From Planctomyces sp. (GTDB lineage Bacteria; Planctomycetota; Planctomycetia; Planctomycetales; Planctomycetaceae), in assembly GCA_005809115.1 (NCBI GenBank), contig SYLK01000576.1, forward strand, positions 1 to 11,006: DNA of 11,006 nucleotides, in the 5' to 3' direction. Below, in pieces: positions 1 to 7,634 of this stretch (the stretch's first letter is position 1; every line of letters begins with the position of its first letter). A program made the translations under genes and the position numbers. Below the pieces are notes generated by a model. The model searched no databases and was not told the DNA's origin. It saw only the letters and a list, made by a program, of their open reading frames with translations.

Positions 1-1506
1 GCTGTGTTGGACCTGGATCTGGATGGCTGGCCGGACCTCTGTTTCAGTCAGGGTTCCCGCTGGCCGAACGACGACGAGCAGCGGGAGTACCTGGACCAGC
101 TGTATCGAAATCGGGGAGGAGAAAATTTCCTGAATGTGACAACGGCAGCGAATCTGCGTGAATCGAGTTTCAGTCAGGGGATTGCCGCCGGTGACGTGAA
201 TCAGGACGGGGCACCGGACCTGTACGTGGCGAATATCGGGAGAAACCGGTTGTATCTGAATAATGGTGACGGGACTTTTTCCGAATCGCCCTGGTCCTCG
301 GCACAACAGAGCGGGCGGTGGACGGTCAGTTGTCTGATCGCCGACCTGAATTCGGACGGCCTGCCTGAGCTGTTTGACGTGAACTATCTGGAAGGTGCCG
401 ATGTGTTTACGAGGATCTGTCATTCACCGGACGGTCTGCAGGGCACCTGTTCCCCGGCTGGATTTGCCGGCAGTGGGGATCAGTTATGGCGGAGTACCGG
501 GGACGGACGATTTGAGGACTGTGCGCCTGCTGCGGGAATTGAAGTGGCGGATGGGCGGGGGCTGGGTGTGGTGGCCGCGGATTTTCGTGGCATCGGCCAG
601 CTCGATCTTTTCGTGGCGAATGATCTGGCACCGAATTTCTTTTTCGTCAACGAAACGTCGGGGAAGCCCGGAGGGCCGATTTTCCGTGAGATGGCCATTC
701 CGATGGGACTGGCGTTTGACGAACAGGGGTCAGCCCAGGCCTGTATGGGGATTGCGGCGGGCGACGTGGACGGGGATCAGCGTCTGGATCTGTTTGTGAC
801 GAATTTCTACGACGAATCGAACACTTTGTATCAGACATCCGACGGTCTGGTGTATCGGGACATCACGCGGACGGCGGGGCTGCGTGAGCCGAGTCTGAAG
901 CTGCTGGGGTTTGGCACGCAGTTCCTGGATGCGGAACTCGACGGGGATCAGGACCTGATTCTGACGAACGGGCATGTTGAGGACGTAAATTCAGAGGAAG
1001 TCAGCAGCCGGATGCCGCCACAGTTTCTGCTGAACGACGGGCAGGGACGATTTGCGGAGGTATCGGCCGCGAGTCTGGGGCCATTTTTTCAGGGGCGGTA
1101 TCTTGGTCGCGGCCTGTCGCGTGGTGACCTGAATCGCGATGGTCTGGATGACGTCGTGATATCCCATCTCGATGCGCCGGTGGCCGTGTTGATGAATACG
1201 ACGCCGGATCCAGGACATTATCTGAGCCTGCGTCTGGTTGGAACTGCGTCAGAGCGGGACGCCTTTGGCACATCGGTGACGTGTACGGTCGGGGATCGGA
1301 CGCAGATGCGACAACTGGTGGCCGGCGACGGATTTGAGGCCAGCAATGAACGGCTGATCCGTTTCGGCCTTGGGGCGGCCGCAACCGTCGACCAGCTCAG
1401 GATTCGCTGGCCATCGGGCGCAATTCAGGAATTCGGTCCGGTGGGTGCCGATCAGCAGGTGTTGTTGATCGAGGGGCGATCGGTGCTGCTGCCTCAGCTC
1501 CCCTGA
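1..1506 (+). CDS. FG-GAP/VCBS repeat protein with C-terminal ASPIC/UnbV domain (CRTAC1-like), 5' partial
   Basis: The frame is open from the first base, so the N-terminus, with any signal peptide, lies outside the window; 501 residues are visible. At least seven calcium-loop/beta-blade repeats of the type DxNxDGxxDL are seen. Numbered from the codon at base 4, they lie near residues 3-12, 64-75, 114-125, 193-204, 254-265, 309-320 and 375-386, as expected for a beta-propeller of the integrin/VCBS type. The fourth (DFRGIGQLDLFV) has lost most of the acidic calcium ligands. The last ~90 residues (about 405-492) match the ASPIC/UnbV module, ending in the typical LRIRWPSG motif. Members of this family are usually exported and thought to bind ligands or surfaces; the substrate is unknown. 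In planctomycetes they often occur as large families, sometimes joined to TPR domains. The stop lies inside the 3' end of the converging helicase gene (13-bp overlap). Family assignment is firm; the biological role is not. Confidence 0.93.
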   Translation, partial: AVLDLDLDGWPDLCFSQGSRWPNDDEQREYLDQLYRNRGGENFLNVTTAANLRESSFSQGIAAGDVNQDGAPDLYVANIGRNRLYLNNGDGTFSESPWSSAQQSGRWTVSCLIADLNSDGLPELFDVNYLEGADVFTRICHSPDGLQGTCSPAGFAGSGDQLWRSTGDGRFEDCAPAAGIEVADGRGLGVVAADFRGIGQLDLFVANDLAPNFFFVNETSGKPGGPIFREMAIPMGLAFDEQGSAQACMGIAAGDVDGDQRLDLFVTNFYDESNTLYQTSDGLVYRDITRTAGLREPSLKLLGFGTQFLDAELDGDQDLILTNGHVEDVNSEEVSSRMPPQFLLNDGQGRFAEVSAASLGPFFQGRYLGRGLSRGDLNRDGLDDVVISHLDAPVAVLMNTTPDPGHYLSLRLVGTASERDAFGTSVTCTVGDRTQMRQLVAGDGFEASNERLIRFGLGAAATVDQLRIRWPSGAIQEFGPVGADQQVLLIEGRSVLLPQLP

Positions 1507-4500
1507 GTGGCGGCGACCGGTTTCTGGGCACTGCGGTTCCGAGTGGGAACACCGTCGTCCGCGCCCTGGCGAATCAGATCGGCCAGTTCTTCGGTCGACA
1601 ACCGTCCGGCGGCTTCTGAACCGGCGAGGATGCTGTCGACCAGATCCCGTTTTTGTTCGTGCAGGCTGAGGATTTGTTCCTCAATGGTACCACGGGCGAT
1701 AATGCGGCAGACGATCACGCGTTTTGTCTGCCCGATGCGGTGGACACGGTCCGTAGCCTGGTCCTCCACGGCTGGATTCCACCACGGATCCATATGAATC
1801 ACGTAGTCTGCAGCGGTGAGGTTGAGACCGGTACCGCCGGCCTTGAGTGAAATCAGGAATGCGTCGCCTTCGCCGGCCTGAAAGGCCTTTACCCGCTGGT
1901 TGCGTGCGGCGGGGGTTGTCTGGCCGTCAAGATACTGACAGGTGATGTTGTTCTGGTCGCAGGCAGCGCGAATCAGTGCCAGATGTGAGGTGAACTGGCT
2001 GAATACGAGAGTCCGATGACCTCGTTCACGCAACTGCAGCAGGTGTTCGACGAGGACATCCAGTTTGGCGGAGGAGCCGGTCCAGGATTTGTCAACGAGA
2101 CCGATGTGGCAGGAGAGCTGCCTCAGGCGCGTCAGCAGCTGCAGAATGCGAAATCGGTGATCCGAGGAAAGCTCAGTGGCACCTGCATCAAGAGAATTGA
2201 GTTCGCCGATGGCTGCCCTTCGCATTTCATCGTAGCGTCGGCGTTCTTCGGGCGACAAGTCGACGAGCAGATTCTGTTCTGTACGATCGGGCAACTCGCT
2301 GAGCACATCCTTCTTGGAGCGGCGGAGAATAAAGGGCGAGATCACGCGCACGAGTGCTTCCCGCCGTTCGGAGTCGTGGTCTTTCTCGATGGGTGAGGCG
2401 AAGCGACGGCGAAACTGTTCCCATGAGCCGAGAACTCCGGGTGAGATGGTATGGAACAGGCTCCAGAGTTCACCGAGATGATTTTCCATGGGAGTACCGG
2501 TCAGGGCGACTTTCCAGCCGGCTCGCAGCTGACGGATCTGCTGCGCGGTTTTGCTGTTGCTGTTCTTGATGTTCTGCGCTTCATCCAGCACCAGGGTGCC
2601 CCACTTCATCTTTTTCAGCCGTTCCGCTTCGCGGAGAGCCAGTCCGTAGCTGCAGATGATAACCTGGCCTTCGGTGGCCTTTTCCAGCAGTTCAGCGCGA
2701 TCCGCTTCGCGCAGCAGGATCGGGGTGAGAGCCGGTGCGAATCGCTCGCATTCGCTCTGCCAGTTGTATCCCAGGGACGTGGGGGCGATGACCAGTGCCG
2801 GACCGGATTCGATTCGTTCGAGCAGCACGGCGAGTGTCTGGACGGTTTTTCCCAGACCCATGTCATCGGCCAGAATGCCACCCACACCCCAGGCGGACAG
2901 CCGGCAGAGCCAGCGAAAACCTTCGATCTGGTAGCCGCGGAGAGTACACATCAGGGAGGCTGGCGGATCCGGGCAGAGCGACTGCGCCGACTGCACACGC
3001 TGCAGACACTCTTTCCACTCGCGGTCCGTCTGCACCTGAATCTGTGCGTCCTCCAGGGCCGCGATCGTCAGTGCGGCGGACGCATCCAGCTGCAGTTTTC
3101 CACGGTTCTCACTGCTGACATCAGCCAGTTTCTGCAGAGTGCTCCGCAATTCCTCAGCGACGGCGGCCCATTTGCCGGGACTCACTTCCACGAGCCCCGG
3201 CATCTGTCGTCCGCGCAGACTGGCCAGCAGATGCTGCAGCGGAACTTCGGTATCGCCGATCCGGCAGCTGCCCTGAAGGCCGAACCAGTCGCGCTGTCGG
3301 GCAACATCCACGCGCACGTTGCGGACGGATACGCGTCCGATGACGTCAAACTGGCTGACGGACTGTCGATGCCACACAATGGTCAGCATTTTCTGGCCCG
3401 CCAGTTCTCCGGCCAGGCTCATCAGCTCCGGGACAGTATCGGGCGCATCCACGCGCCACATCCAGTCGCCGGTTTTGTGACAGCGATCAAGGTTCAGCCG
3501 GGACACCAGCATTCCCGCCTTTTCCAGCTCGGCTGCGGCGTCACGCACATACTGCACGGGTCGGCCACTTTCCAGAGCATGGGAACGCAGCAAACCGCTG
3601 CCCGGACGCAGCAGAATCTGATTCCGGTCGCGGACTGTCAGCGAAACGTCAAGCTGTCCGGTGCGCCGCAGCCTGAATAGCAGGACATGTTCCACCGGTT
3701 CTGGTATCTCGTCGCCCCCGACGGAATCCGGCAGTTGAATGGGCAGGACGTTCTGCAGCGTTCCAATCTGGGCCAGAAGCGTGTCCCGCTGGTCGGCGTC
3801 CACCACAACCGGGACGGTTTCCAGGTGGCGCACCAGATTGACGGCGGCCACACCGCAGGGATAGCAGATCAGGCGATTCCGCGGCTGATCCACGAGAACC
3901 AGCATGCCGGGAGTCGTGGCCAGACGCAGGGCATGGCCTTCGGCTTCGGCCGCCTTCCGGTGTTCGATCGGGCTGGCGGACAGTTGCAGGTCATCGCCCT
4001 GCTCCACCACACAGACCTCAAACGAGCGCAATTGCACCTCGCAGGGTTGTTTGTCGAGCAGCACTTCGTGGGATCCGACGAGGATCCGGAGCGCCTGGGC
4101 AATGTTCAGTTCAAATCCGGGATGCCAGGGTCTGCGGATCACCGCTGCGGCAATGTTGTGATCTGTTCCTGACCAGTCCAGTGCCGGGGAATTCATGAAC
4201 TGAGCCAGTTCGATTTCCTTCCCCTTCGACCACCCGCCGGATTTCGTTTCCTGCTGCCGGAGTGGTCGGAGCAGGAGAGAAGACCGTGAGGCGGTGCCCT
4301 GCAGCGAGAAATTCCAGAGGTATCGGATCCGCGTGGGCTGTTCCTGCGTTTCGGCGTCGACGGGAGGTGTCGTGCCGGCTTCCCGAGCGACGGAGCCCAG
4401 CAGCAACATGGCTTGCCGGAGATGCCTCTGCGGGTCGGCCTGCCCCTCGATCACCGCTCGAATTTCCGATTCCCGAGTTGTCAGCTGGTGATGCAGGAAC

Positions 4501-4853
4501 CGACCCAGCAGCAGGGTGTGAACACACAGTCCTGGTTCCCTGCACTGACATTCGGGGGAAAACTTATGGCTGCTGAAATCAACATGGAGCGTGACTCGGT
4601 ATTCCTGCGCCCCGCAGCGAATGATCGCCTCCAGACGATCGTCGGGGACGAAGCGGGCGACGTCAATTTCCGGAACAATGAATGCCGCCTGCATCTGAAT
4701 CTGGGTGCTGTGATGCCGCAGAAACGCCGTGCACAGATCGATCCAGTCCTTCACCTGCGGGCTGGGGGCCTTGTTGCCGGAGGGTTCACCGGGTGGTCGG
4801 CCGCCTTTTTTTGGCGCGCCGCCAGGTCGCTGATTGCTGGAACCATCGGTCAT
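1494..4853 (-). CDS. SWIM zinc-finger SNF2-family helicase/ATPase
   Basis: A 1119-residue DNA-dependent ATPase/translocase of the bacterial SWIM-SNF2 type. Numbering from the chosen start, a SWIM finger CxCx5CxH is formed by C102, C104, C110 and H112. About 500 residues without an obvious motif follow, likely the SNF2-associated region. The ATPase then begins at LRGYQ (638-642), with Walker A DDMGLGKT (663-670, K669), Walker B DEAQ (757-760) and motif III TGTPMEN (785-791). The C-terminal RecA lobe has LVFSQFT (949-955), GGTGLNL (1006-1012) and DRVHRIGQ (1035-1042), so all catalytic motifs look intact. Such proteins remodel protein-DNA complexes or act in repair and transcription; the specific role is unknown. 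I chose the ATG at 4853. An in-frame ATG at 4931 would add 26 residues of Arg/His-rich, unconserved-looking sequence. Neither start has a good Shine-Dalgarno. The 3' end overlaps the converging FG-GAP gene; the 5' end is divergent from the DUF790 gene. Confidence 0.95.
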   Translation of the reverse strand: MTDGSSNQRPGGAPKKGGRPPGEPSGNKAPSPQVKDWIDLCTAFLRHHSTQIQMQAAFIVPEIDVARFVPDDRLEAIIRCGAQEYRVTLHVDFSSHKFSPECQCREPGLCVHTLLLGRFLHHQLTTRESEIRAVIEGQADPQRHLRQAMLLLGSVAREAGTTPPVDAETQEQPTRIRYLWNFSLQGTASRSSLLLRPLRQQETKSGGWSKGKEIELAQFMNSPALDWSGTDHNIAAAVIRRPWHPGFELNIAQALRILVGSHEVLLDKQPCEVQLRSFEVCVVEQGDDLQLSASPIEHRKAAEAEGHALRLATTPGMLVLVDQPRNRLICYPCGVAAVNLVRHLETVPVVVDADQRDTLLAQIGTLQNVLPIQLPDSVGGDEIPEPVEHVLLFRLRRTGQLDVSLTVRDRNQILLRPGSGLLRSHALESGRPVQYVRDAAAELEKAGMLVSRLNLDRCHKTGDWMWRVDAPDTVPELMSLAGELAGQKMLTIVWHRQSVSQFDVIGRVSVRNVRVDVARQRDWFGLQGSCRIGDTEVPLQHLLASLRGRQMPGLVEVSPGKWAAVAEELRSTLQKLADVSSENRGKLQLDASAALTIAALEDAQIQVQTDREWKECLQRVQSAQSLCPDPPASLMCTLRGYQIEGFRWLCRLSAWGVGGILADDMGLGKTVQTLAVLLERIESGPALVIAPTSLGYNWQSECERFAPALTPILLREADRAELLEKATEGQVIICSYGLALREAERLKKMKWGTLVLDEAQNIKNSNSKTAQQIRQLRAGWKVALTGTPMENHLGELWSLFHTISPGVLGSWEQFRRRFASPIEKDHDSERREALVRVISPFILRRSKKDVLSELPDRTEQNLLVDLSPEERRRYDEMRRAAIGELNSLDAGATELSSDHRFRILQLLTRLRQLSCHIGLVDKSWTGSSAKLDVLVEHLLQLRERGHRTLVFSQFTSHLALIRAACDQNNITCQYLDGQTTPAARNQRVKAFQAGEGDAFLISLKAGGTGLNLTAADYVIHMDPWWNPAVEDQATDRVHRIGQTKRVIVCRIIARGTIEEQILSLHEQKRDLVDSILAGSEAAGRLSTEELADLIRQGADDGVPTRNRSAQKPVAATQGS

Positions 4854-5114
4854 GGCCGTGTGATCTCTGTGATCCGTTTCGAATTCCGGACAGGCGGACC
4901 GGTGCCTGGTGCCGCCCGGCCGTCTATCCATAAACGGGAAGTGTATTGTGTGGCGGAGCGATGTTCCATCGCCATCCTGCTGTTCGAGCTGGCACAGAAA
5001 ATATGCTTCCGTGGCAGGCGGGTGCTGCGGTATGCTGGATGGTCAGCTGAACCCGCCACAGGAGTTCTCTCACGTGCGGCCACGCAGCCTGACTGCCGGG
5101 GAGAATCTGCAGGA
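4854..5114. promoter_or_regulatory. Divergent spacer between SNF2 helicase and DUF790 genes
   Basis: This 261-bp spacer should hold the promoters of both flanking genes. A perfect 6-bp inverted repeat with a 3-nt loop (GCGATG-TTC-CATCGC) lies at 4958-4972 and could be an operator. On the minus strand a weak sigma70-like pair, TGGAAC (4963-4968) and TACACT (4940-4945) with 17-bp spacing, could drive the helicase. It would start transcription close to the alternative ATG at 4931. On the plus strand only weak TATGCT -10-like hexamers (5002-5007 and 5031-5036) were seen, without a good -35. These assignments are by eye and tentative. Confidence 0.3.
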
Positions 5115-6332
5115 ATGCTCACGAAAGATCTGTCGCTCGTTCGCTGCGACTTTGCGCGGCAGGTCGTGATACCGGATCGGCTGAGGACTGGAGCACACGG
5201 TCATTACCTGGCGATTGCGGAGCGGATGCTGGCGATCTACCGGGAGGGCACGGGCAGTACGCGGCGCGACCTGCATCGCCGGATCCAGGCGCTCTTCGAC
5301 GGGGAAGTCGAGTGTCCTCAGAGGCGGATTGATGCCTTCTGCAAGCTGCTGGACGACGAAGCGGAGTATGCGACGGGAAGTCGTCGTCGGGCACCAGCGC
5401 TGAGGCGCCGGGTGTTTCGCCTGGCGGCCGGATATCACCCTCTGGTCACCCGAGCGGATCGATTGTTTGAACACTGTGCGAGCGACATCCGGCTGAAGAT
5501 TTCGCAGGAACTTGCTCGTCCCTGGCCGGAAATCGAAGCGGAGCTGTACGCCGACATTCTGGAGTTTCATCGACTGGAGCGGTTTCCGGGGTATGTCGAC
5601 GGTCGAGCGCTGCTTTCGCGCTACAATGTGGCTCAGCTGCAGGCGGCGCTGTACTCGGCCGTGTCACTCGACCTCCGCATCACGCGGGATTTCCAGCGCA
5701 TTCTGCGGGGAATTCGCCTTTCGGGCCTGATGCACACCATCGAACGCACTGCGCCGGGCGTATATCAGATTCGCCTGGACGGGCCGGCATCTGTGCTGCG
5801 GGAAACTCGGCGCTATGGGATCTCGATGGCCCGGTTTCTGCCGATTCTGATCGCCTGCGAAGGCTGGCGGATGTGTGCCCAGGTGGAAACGCGGTCACGG
5901 CGAAAACTCCGACTCGAGCTGTCCGACGCCGATCGACTGCAGAGCCATCTGGGGCCCGAGAGCAAATTCGATTCAGGTGTTGAAGCGGCATTTGCGGAGA
6001 AGTGGGGCAGCGATCCACGTGGCGGCTGGACTCTGGAACGCGAAGGAGAGTTCCTGCACAGCGGGCAGAAGACCTTTGTGCCGGATTTCCTGTTCCGTCA
6101 TGCAGACGGTCGCGTCGTATTTCTGGAGATTGTCGGGTTCTGGACACCCGAGTACATTCAGTCGCGTCAGGCAACGCACGCCATTTTTGCAGGTTTCCCG
6201 ATCCTGCTGGCCATTCCGGAAAATCACCGGCACCACTTTGAATCCTGCCAGGAGCCGTCGCGTGCGATCATCTACCGGAAATCGCTGCAGGTCGCATCCG
6301 TCATGGAAGCGCTGTCACGGTTTGACGGATGA
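5115..6332 (+). CDS. DUF790 family protein (Bax1-like, PD-(D/E)XK-type nuclease fold)
   Basis: A 405-residue protein that I recognise as DUF790, the family of archaeal Bax1, a structure-specific nuclease that binds the XPB helicase. The N-terminus (MLTKDLSLVR, then VVIPDRL) is the usual family opening, which fixes the start. A GGGGAG Shine-Dalgarno at 5098-5103 sits 11 nt upstream. The C-terminal nuclease-like core has an upstream acidic residue E290, PDF with D324, and LEIVGFWTPEYI with E338. The lysine of a canonical ExK is Val here; I believe the IVGFW variant is normal in this family, but activity cannot be assumed. The frame is open for another 234 codons upstream, but most of that is antisense to the helicase and is dismissed. 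The gene is divergent from the SNF2 helicase, and no XPB gene is visible here. Its stop overlaps the converging sulfotransferase gene by 18 bp. A DNA-repair nuclease role is inferred from family and context. Confidence 0.88.
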   Translation: MLTKDLSLVRCDFARQVVIPDRLRTGAHGHYLAIAERMLAIYREGTGSTRRDLHRRIQALFDGEVECPQRRIDAFCKLLDDEAEYATGSRRRAPALRRRVFRLAAGYHPLVTRADRLFEHCASDIRLKISQELARPWPEIEAELYADILEFHRLERFPGYVDGRALLSRYNVAQLQAALYSAVSLDLRITRDFQRILRGIRLSGLMHTIERTAPGVYQIRLDGPASVLRETRRYGISMARFLPILIACEGWRMCAQVETRSRRKLRLELSDADRLQSHLGPESKFDSGVEAAFAEKWGSDPRGGWTLEREGEFLHSGQKTFVPDFLFRHADGRVVFLEIVGFWTPEYIQSRQATHAIFAGFPILLAIPENHRHHFESCQEPSRAIIYRKSLQVASVMEALSRFDG

Positions 6333-7466
6333 TGGCCCGGGCGATGGCGTTGGCGCGGGCGGCTGGTAACCCCACCCATCACCTGACTCGCGCAGATACG
6401 GGTCCATGGCGGCAAGCTGCTGAGCATCGAACTCATAGGTATTGTTTCGATAATTCCGCTGACTGTTCACATAGGCCTCGATCCGCGGTCGGACGCGGTC
6501 CCAGTCCGGCAGGCCGAACTGGAGATAGATTCGTGCGATCGCCGCCACGCCGTCCGAGGTGATCTCCTCATGTCGCAGTTCGATCAGGTTTTCCGGGGGA
6601 ATCCTGATTCGATCGAGCCGCCAGCGCTGCATGATCAGTGCGTAGCGGGCGGATACGAACTGTTCCATGCTGCTGCGGGGACAGCTGTGAAAGGCCATCT
6701 CATCCACGAATCGTTCCATCAGCCGGACGGAAGATGCATGCACCAGCCAGGGATTCCGAACGACATGAATGAACTTCGCCTCCGGAAACAGCTGCAGCAG
6801 TTCGCGGATCCGTCCGAGGTTTGCGGGATTCTTCAGCAGCAGTCGGCGTCCACCGGCCGCGAACGATACCTTCTGCAGCAGTGACATCCACGACTTTCGC
6901 CAGTGCCGCAAGTCGCTCTCCGGGACGTCCTCGAACAGCACGGTTTCACGAAACGTCTGCTCAGCGATCTGCGGGAAGAAGTAATTCAGGTAATGGGACA
7001 TATGAGTCATCCCGGCCAGTGCGAAGTCTTCCGACATTGGTTCGTCCACGCCCAGCGGAACAGCATCCATGGGCCGGCTGCGCGGCAGACGCGGGTTCAT
7101 GATCAGTCGTGCCAGCCATCCCCACGTCAGAAAGCCGGTCGGAATTGCACAATGCAGCAGGGTCACGCTGGCGAACGCCGGATCCTGCAGCAGATGATTG
7201 TGCAGATTGGTTGTCCCGCTCCGCCAGTGCCCCACGATGAACAACGGGGGGTATTGCAGCCGGTGACGTCGGACGGCTCTGCCGGTCAGCAGGGACTCGA
7301 GCAGCCGACAGGGCAGAGTGGCCGCCACGAACAGCGTGATTGCCACAGCCAGCGGCCAGTGGCGGCGATCAATCTGCCCATGGTACCGGGCCAGCAGCCG
7401 GAGCCAGTTCCGGAGTGTGGAGAAGAACAGGATATGGGGGAGTCGGAGGGAATTTTCGGATGTCAT
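6315..7466 (-). CDS. Sulfotransferase family protein (PAPS-dependent type)
   Basis: A 383-residue protein with the hallmarks of PAPS-binding sulfotransferases, which move a sulfuryl group from 3'-phosphoadenosine-5'-phosphosulfate to a hydroxyl or amine acceptor. The 5'-phosphosulfate loop is GHWRSGTT (79-86). The 3'-phosphate site is VVRNPWLVHASS (235-246), with R237 and S245 the likely contacts. LLKNPANLGRI (210-220), followed by a FPEAKFIHV strand, is typical of the Sulfotransfer_3-type bacterial group. A hydrophobic stretch at about 37-53 suggests membrane association or an N-terminal anchor. The Pro-rich C-terminus (367-380) looks unstructured. The acceptor is unknown; carbohydrate or lipid are both possible. 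The ATG at 7466 gives the expected family length. The frame remains open 317 codons further upstream, but that part is antisense to the MBL gene and is not used. There is no clear Shine-Dalgarno. The gene is divergent from the MBL hydrolase and convergent with the DUF790 gene. Confidence 0.92.
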   Translation of the reverse strand: MTSENSLRLPHILFFSTLRNWLRLLARYHGQIDRRHWPLAVAITLFVAATLPCRLLESLLTGRAVRRHRLQYPPLFIVGHWRSGTTNLHNHLLQDPAFASVTLLHCAIPTGFLTWGWLARLIMNPRLPRSRPMDAVPLGVDEPMSEDFALAGMTHMSHYLNYFFPQIAEQTFRETVLFEDVPESDLRHWRKSWMSLLQKVSFAAGGRRLLLKNPANLGRIRELLQLFPEAKFIHVVRNPWLVHASSVRLMERFVDEMAFHSCPRSSMEQFVSARYALIMQRWRLDRIRIPPENLIELRHEEITSDGVAAIARIYLQFGLPDWDRVRPRIEAYVNSQRNYRNNTYEFDAQQLAAMDPYLRESGDGWGYQPPAPTPSPGPSSVKP

Positions 7467-7634
7467 GGCGCGTGGCGGTGTCTGGTCAGTGTGGACGTCG
7501 CGGCCGGGGAAGGCGGCGGCGGTGGCCGGCTGTCCCGGGTTGCATTGCAGCCGGCGCCGCGTTTCGGTCTGATACGCAGCGGTGCATGATAGCAGGATCC
7601 GCAGAACGCTCTGCCGGCTGAGGAATTGATCCGC
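7467..7634. promoter_or_regulatory. Divergent spacer between sulfotransferase and MBL hydrolase genes
   Basis: This is a 168-bp GC-rich spacer that must carry the start signals of both flanking genes. I see no convincing -35/-10 pair; the best plus-strand candidate, TTTCGG (7562-7567) with CATGAT (7585-7590) at 17-bp spacing, is poor. No repeat or small gene is evident. Confidence 0.25.
7619..7624 (+). promoter_or_regulatory. Ribosome binding site choosing the GTG start of the MBL gene
   Basis: The TGAGGA at this site is 10 nt upstream of GTG 7635, a workable Shine-Dalgarno spacing. It almost abuts the alternative TTG at 7626, which makes the TTG start unlikely. Confidence 0.5.

Noticed and set aside
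2451..3680. A 409-codon open frame on the + strand inside the helicase gene
   Set aside because: It is wholly antisense to the intact SNF2 gene, has no recognisable domain, and is explained by the base bias of a GC-rich coding strand.
4413..5114. 234-codon upstream extension of the DUF790 frame
   Set aside because: Most of it is antisense to the helicase N-terminus, and the family opening MLTKDL with a Shine-Dalgarno marks the true start at 5115.
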